Made by a program: the position numbers and the translations under genes
Part shown: positions 60,248 through 64,000 of the stretch, in pieces
Layout: every line of letters starts with the position of its first letter
How positions within the stretch are numbered: the stretch's first letter is position 1
The notes under the pieces: model-generated
Told to the model about the DNA's origin: nothing
The model's database searches: none
What the model saw: the letters and a program-made list of their open reading frames with translations, nothing else
Assembly: GCF_900108055.1 (NCBI RefSeq)
Contig: NZ_FNWJ01000001.1
Coordinates: 310,001 to 374,000 of the forward strand
Source of the DNA: Thermoleophilum album
Lineage (GTDB): Bacteria > Actinomycetota > Thermoleophilia > Solirubrobacterales > Thermoleophilaceae
Reading direction: 5' to 3'
DNA length: 64,000 nt

Positions 60248-60397
60248 CTCGCGGCGATCCCCTCAGCGGCAGCCTCGGGCTCCCGTGCGCACCCTGCGAG
60301 CCAGCGCTGTCCGGTCAGGGACCGCCGACTCACTGCGACCGCTTGTAGGGATGTGCGATCTCTGTCAAGTTGGTCGCTGGAGAGGCGGAGGGACGCG

Positions 60398-61546
60398 GTG
60401 AGCGCACGGGTCCGACGGACGCGCCGGGCGGTTCGGTGGCTCGGGCCGCTCGTGGCCGGCAGTTTGACGGCGGTGGCCGTGCGTCGTCTGCGGGCGCGCA
60501 CTCGTAGCGACCACCGCGCCCTCGCCGCCGCAAGCGGCACCGGGCTTCGGAGTTCTGAGGGTCGGCCGTCGAGATCTCGGAAAGCTCCGGCGCGACCACG
60601 GAAGGTTGCCTCTCGACCGACAGCCGCACGTTCACCCAAGGAGAGGCTGCTCAGGCACCGCCTGCTCTCGCCCGCCGAGGAACGCCGGCTCGCCCGCCGG
60701 GCGCGCGCGGGCGACCGCGCCTCGTTCGACCGCCTGGTCACCGCGAACGCACGGCTCGTGCACGCGCTCGTGCGTAATTGGAAACCCCCGCGCACGCCGG
60801 CGCTAGACAACGACGATCTCTTTCAAGAGGGCCTCGTCGGCCTGATGCACGCCGCCGCCAAGTTCGACCCGGACCGCGGCACCCGCTTCTCGACGTACGC
60901 GACCTGGTGGATCCAGCAGGCACTGCAACGCGCACACGCCAACTACTCGCGCACCGTGCGGGTGCCAGCGCACGTCCATGATCAGCTCAAGAGGCTTTAC
61001 GCACGGCTGGCAGCCCTAGGGGTCGAGGGGGTCGCCGAGCTCGAGCCGCAAGAACTCGCCGACCTGGAAAGCGCCCTCGAGCTCGAGCGCGGTTGCGCCC
61101 GGGCGCTGGCGCACGCCGAGCGGCAGACCGAACCCCTGGACGCGGCGCTCGAGCTCGACGACCGTTGTGCACCAGGACCTGAGGAACTCGCGCTCGAGCG
61201 GCAGCCCGCCGGTCGGTTGCTGAGATCTCTCAAAGAACGGCTAGACGAGCGGGAAGTCGACGTCTTGGTGCGACGAGCTGGGGTCTTTGGGCGACCGCAA
61301 ACCCTCGCCGAGATCGGTGCGGCCTATGGCGTGACGCGCGAACGGGTGCGACAAATCGAGCGCAGCGCCCGCGCCAAGGCCCAAGCCTTGCTGGCCGAGA
61401 TCGACCGCTTAGAGCCCATCATCGGCGCCTTGGCAACCGGTCGTCGCCCGCTGGCTACCCGGCCGGCAGGTCGCCGCTCGCCGGGCGCTGCCCGTTCGCG
61501 CGCAAAGACTTCGGAGCGCAACCCACCCGCTGCTAGCGTGTCCTAG
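60398..61546 (+). CDS. Sigma-70 family RNA polymerase sigma factor
   Basis: A 382-residue sigma factor. After a ~90-residue basic, low-complexity start come region 1.2-like (HRLLSPAEERRLARRARAGD), region 2 (LVTANARLVHALVRNW, LDNDDLFQEGLVGLMHAAAK, GTRFSTYATWWIQQALQRA, the -10 recognition helix), region 3 (RTVRVPAHVHDQLKRLYARL) and region 4 (TLAEIGAAYGVTRERVRQIE with the -35 helix-turn-helix). This is the primary/group 2 layout, but with a degenerate, shortened region 3. GTG 60398 follows GGCGGAGGG. A basic tail extends past region 4. It is an alternative vegetative-like sigma factor, target unknown. Confidence 0.88.
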   Translation: MSARVRRTRRAVRWLGPLVAGSLTAVAVRRLRARTRSDHRALAAASGTGLRSSEGRPSRSRKAPARPRKVASRPTAARSPKERLLRHRLLSPAEERRLARRARAGDRASFDRLVTANARLVHALVRNWKPPRTPALDNDDLFQEGLVGLMHAAAKFDPDRGTRFSTYATWWIQQALQRAHANYSRTVRVPAHVHDQLKRLYARLAALGVEGVAELEPQELADLESALELERGCARALAHAERQTEPLDAALELDDRCAPGPEELALERQPAGRLLRSLKERLDEREVDVLVRRAGVFGRPQTLAEIGAAYGVTRERVRQIERSARAKAQALLAEIDRLEPIIGALATGRRPLATRPAGRRSPGAARSRAKTSERNPPAASVS

Positions 61547-61625
61547 GGGTTGAGGGAGCGATCGGGCGCAGCCGCAGCGACGCTCTCTGGCTCCGGCGGC
61601 CGATGTCGGGAACCGGGAACCCCAC

Positions 61626-63299
61626 GTGGAGGCTTCAGCACTCAGGACAAGCATCCGGGCCGCGACGATCGCTGGCCGCTCGCCGCTGCTGCGCCTGCAG
61701 AGCGACGAGCGCCTGATCGAACTGACGCGGCGGGGCAACGACCACGCGTTCGAGGCGCTGGTCCGTCGCTACGAGTCGCGCCTGCTTGCCTTTTGCAGGC
61801 ACATGCTCGGCTCGCGGGAGGATGCCGAGGACATCCTGCAAGAGGTCTTCGCCGCCGCCTACAACGCCCTACTCGCCGACGACCGCCCGATCAACACGCG
61901 GCCCTGGCTGTACCGGATCGCTCGCAACCGCTGTCTCAACCACCTCCGGCGGCCGCAAGCGCAAGCGCACGACTCGATGGAGGTCTTCGATCGCGCTGAC
62001 GGCGTGAGCGCGGCCGACGCGGTCGCCGATCGTGAGGAGTTCCGAAGCATCATCGCCGACGTCCAGGAGCTCCCCGAAACGCAGCGCACGGCGTTGCTTT
62101 TGCGAGAGATCGACTCGCTCTCCTACGAGCAGATCGCAGAGGCGATGGACACCACCGTCCCGAGCGTCAAGTCGTTGCTCGTACGCGCGCGGATATCGCT
62201 CGCCGAGGCAGCTGAAGCGCGCCTTTTGACCTGCGACGAAGTGCGTGTCGCACTCGCGCGAGACGCTGAGGGAATCGCACCGATCCCCGCACCGGTACGC
62301 CGGCACCTGCGCCGCTGCGAGCGCTGCCGGGCTTTCCGCGAGCACTTGAAGGAAACGAGCCGCGCGCTCGCGATGTTGTTCCCGAGCGGCCCGATCTTTG
62401 CGCTCAAGCACTTGCTCGCCAGCAAGTTGGGGTTGGGCGGTGGAGCGGCAGCAAGCGGGGGCGCGGCGATTGGCGGCGGTAGCGGTGCCTGCGCGACCGC
62501 CGGTGGCTGCGCCGCCGGTTCGCTCGCGAGCGCCGCCGGCAGTGGTGTGGTTGCCGGCGCGACCAGCGGGGCGGTTGCAGCGGGTGCCGCCGGCGCAGCG
62601 GGTGGCGTCGCGGGGGGTGCGCTGTCAGCGGGACTCTCGACCTTCGCGACCAAGGCAGCGGCGGCTACGGCGGCCGCCGCGGTAGTCGCGGCGGGCGCTA
62701 TCGAAGTAAGGCAAGTGGCTGTCCCAGGACCGACGCGCGAGAGCGCCGCCGAGGTCCGGGAGCATCGGCCGAACGCTGAGCGCCCGCCGCAGCACCGCAC
62801 AGAGCCGAATAGCGGCAGCGCCACCACCACCGACGCGAGCGCGGGCACTCCCCCGGCGTCACCGACCTCGCCAGCACCAGCCCCGCCAACGACCGCTCAG
62901 GCGCAGACGCCGCCGGCCTCACCGACGCCGCCAGCGCCCGCGCCGCCACCTACCCAGCCAACCGCTGCTACGCCGCCAACGCCCACCGTCGAAACCATCC
63001 ACGAGGAGGTCACCCTGCCGAATCAGCAGCCGACTGGCGCTGTGACGATCGAGCAGCCACCGGTGGCGTCGGGTGGGCAGCGGCACGCCGGCGAGACGCA
63101 GTACGGGCCGCCTCCCCCGTCCGGCCCGGCGCCCGCAAGCGGGAGCAACGGCAACGCATCCGCCAGCAACGGGGCCGCCGCCACCCCCGCCAGCGCCGGC
63201 ACCGGCGCCACCGCTAGCGGCGGCAGCGCCGGCACCCCGCCCGCCAGCGACGCCGGCGGCGCGGCGGTCAGCCGACCGCAACCAGTCCGATCGCCTTGA
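61626..63299 (+). CDS. ECF sigma factor fused to zinc-finger and Pro/Ala-rich extension
   Basis: A 557-residue protein. Residues ~25-190 are an ECF sigma factor: region 2 (HAFEALVRRYESRLLAFCRH, EDAEDILQEVFAAAYNAL, PWLYRIARNRCLNHLRR) and region 4 (ELPETQRTALLLREIDSLSY, EQIAEAMDTTVPSVKSLLVR). Then LLTCDEVRVALARDAEG and VRRHLRRCERCRAFREHL show the H-x3-C-x2-C zinc-binding pattern of ZAS/zf-HC2 anti-sigma factors, in the same chain. One Ala/Gly-rich hydrophobic stretch and ~200 residues of Pro/Thr/Ala repeats follow. GTG 61626. The fusion suggests a self-regulated, perhaps membrane-tethered, sigma factor. The last 32 bases overlap the convergent gene. Confidence 0.82.
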   Translation: MEASALRTSIRAATIAGRSPLLRLQSDERLIELTRRGNDHAFEALVRRYESRLLAFCRHMLGSREDAEDILQEVFAAAYNALLADDRPINTRPWLYRIARNRCLNHLRRPQAQAHDSMEVFDRADGVSAADAVADREEFRSIIADVQELPETQRTALLLREIDSLSYEQIAEAMDTTVPSVKSLLVRARISLAEAAEARLLTCDEVRVALARDAEGIAPIPAPVRRHLRRCERCRAFREHLKETSRALAMLFPSGPIFALKHLLASKLGLGGGAAASGGAAIGGGSGACATAGGCAAGSLASAAGSGVVAGATSGAVAAGAAGAAGGVAGGALSAGLSTFATKAAAATAAAAVVAAGAIEVRQVAVPGPTRESAAEVREHRPNAERPPQHRTEPNSGSATTTDASAGTPPASPTSPAPAPPTTAQAQTPPASPTPPAPAPPPTQPTAATPPTPTVETIHEEVTLPNQQPTGAVTIEQPPVASGGQRHAGETQYGPPPPSGPAPASGSNGNASASNGAAATPASAGTGATASGGSAGTPPASDAGGAAVSRPQPVRSP

Positions 63300-64000
63300 G
63301 GCGCCGCTCGAGCGCCTTCAGCGCAAAGGCCCGCACCTCGCTTATCGAGTAGCCGAACAGAGGCATGCCCTCCTCGTACCAGTGCGGCCGCAGGACGTCC
63401 TCAGCGATCGGCGCGACCAGCTCTAACGTGCGCGTGATCGCCGTCCGATAGCGCTCGTCGCGCTCGGCCATCTCGCGCAGGAAACGTGAACCGAAAGCGA
63501 CGTGGCGGTGCTCGTCACGGGCAACGTTGCTGAAGCCCTCGACGAAGCCCGGCAGCGTGCCCTGCTGCTCGTTGTACTCGATGATGAAGTGCTGGCCGGT
63601 GAGCGCCAGCATCCCCTCGAGCACCATGTGGTAGATCGTCACCGCCTCGACCATCGTTTCGAGGTCCTCGGGCTCGCGAGCTAGGCGGTCGACGCGCTCG
63701 TGCAGCATCTCGTCGAAGAGCTCGCGGAACTTCGGGTTCACGTGGTTCTCCGACTCCGCGAGCCGCTCCTGCAGGTCGTCCGCCTCGAGCACCCCGACCT
63801 CGTGGTAGAAGCGATCGAAAAAGGCCACGTGCCGGCCCTCGTCGGCGATCTGCGTAGACAGGAAGATGCGCATGTCTTCGCTCGGCGCCGCGCGCATGAT
63901 CGGCGCGAGCTCCGCGGTCACGCGCTGCTCGCCGAGGAAGAACGACGAGAGCCCGTACATCCGCTGGAACCGCTCCTCCGGGGAAATGCGCTCGTTCCAG
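63268..64000 (-). CDS. Ferritin-like diiron protein, RNR R2-like (partial)
   Basis: The C-terminal ~243 residues of a helical diiron protein; the start lies right of the window. Two E-x-x-H metal motifs are visible: QIADEGRHVAFFDRFYHEVG and SNVARDEHRHVAFGSRFLRE, with further acidic helices (VEAVTIYHMVLEGMLALTGQ, AESENHVNPKFRELFDEML). This is the carboxylate-bridged four-helix bundle of ribonucleotide reductase beta (R2) and R2-like ligand-binding oxidases. Lack of an adjacent alpha-subunit gene here leaves the choice between true R2 and R2lox open. The stop overlaps the ECF gene by 32 bases, a convergent arrangement. Confidence 0.78.
   Translation of the reverse strand, partial: WNERISPEERFQRMYGLSSFFLGEQRVTAELAPIMRAAPSEDMRIFLSTQIADEGRHVAFFDRFYHEVGVLEADDLQERLAESENHVNPKFRELFDEMLHERVDRLAREPEDLETMVEAVTIYHMVLEGMLALTGQHFIIEYNEQQGTLPGFVEGFSNVARDEHRHVAFGSRFLREMAERDERYRTAITRTLELVAPIAEDVLRPHWYEEGMPLFGYSISEVRAFALKALERRLKAIGLVAVG

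Noticed and set aside
62398-63281. Repeated Ala/Gly/Pro coding region considered as a DNA repeat or CRISPR-like array
   Set aside because: Period and unit are irregular. It is low-complexity protein sequence of the ECF fusion, not a DNA repeat array.

Overview
The window is GC-rich DNA with actinobacterial character. Gene families such as DUF3817, DUF3105, caa3-type CtaG, a six-gene MCE cluster and SpoIIE phosphatases suggest a soil member of the Thermoleophilia/Solirubrobacterales; this is an inference from gene content, with no marker gene to confirm it. The left ~36 kb reads as accessory DNA and the right ~28 kb as ordinary chromosome. By eye the right part looks slightly less GC-rich.

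Region 1 (0-1.5 kb): the C-terminal tail of a tyrosine recombinase, a VapBC-type toxin-antitoxin pair with a palindromic operator, and a twice-frameshifted nucleotidyltransferase. Region 2 (1.4-14.9 kb): thiol-redox and copper/oxidase assembly genes (TlpA-like lipoprotein, CcdA, three CtaG paralogues) and a tightly coupled set on the minus strand: two-domain multicopper oxidase, ZIP transporter with an extracytoplasmic domain, and MntR/DtxR-type regulator. Region 3 (15-21.1 kb): six minus-strand genes joined by start/stop overlaps: truncated P-type ATPase, intact P-type ATPase, CDF transporter, class III cyclase fused to a YHS metal-binding domain, frameshifted SAM methyltransferase, CYP152-type peroxygenase. 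This is the most unusual gene set in the window.

Region 4 (21.12-~34.9 kb): a mobilisable element or its remains, starting abruptly inside the truncated ATPase. It carries a sigma-like regulator, ArdC-type antirestriction protein, a MobF relaxase-helicase with a candidate oriT, a Ymh/TIGR02391-like protein, a decayed TOPRIM-like gene, a protein made of about six Myb/SANT-like repeats, two paralogous small proteins, a HisKA_2 kinase with an ANTAR response regulator, and an IS110 transposase fragment. No type IV secretion genes are present here. Region 5 (35.1-40.3 kb): two ArsR regulators, then a scar at 36.2 kb where the 3' half of a tRNA-Arg plus its terminator abuts a truncated glycoside hydrolase, followed by several broken genes.

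Region 6 (40.4-64 kb): chromosomal-type genes: CaCA-type exchanger, ArsR regulator, phosphoesterase, tRNA-fMet, peroxiredoxin-like protein, Ppx/GppA phosphatase, a candidate structured RNA with a strong terminator, a TPP enzyme, a SpoIIE phosphatase, a membrane adenylate cyclase, six consecutive MCE proteins without YrbE permeases, tRNA-Leu, a sigma-70 factor, an ECF sigma factor fused to a zinc-finger anti-sigma-like segment, and the start-less end of a ferritin-like diiron protein.

Several genes carry single-base frameshifts (856-1444, 16256-16923, 24738-26528). Both real decay and sequence error would explain them, and the sequence alone cannot decide.
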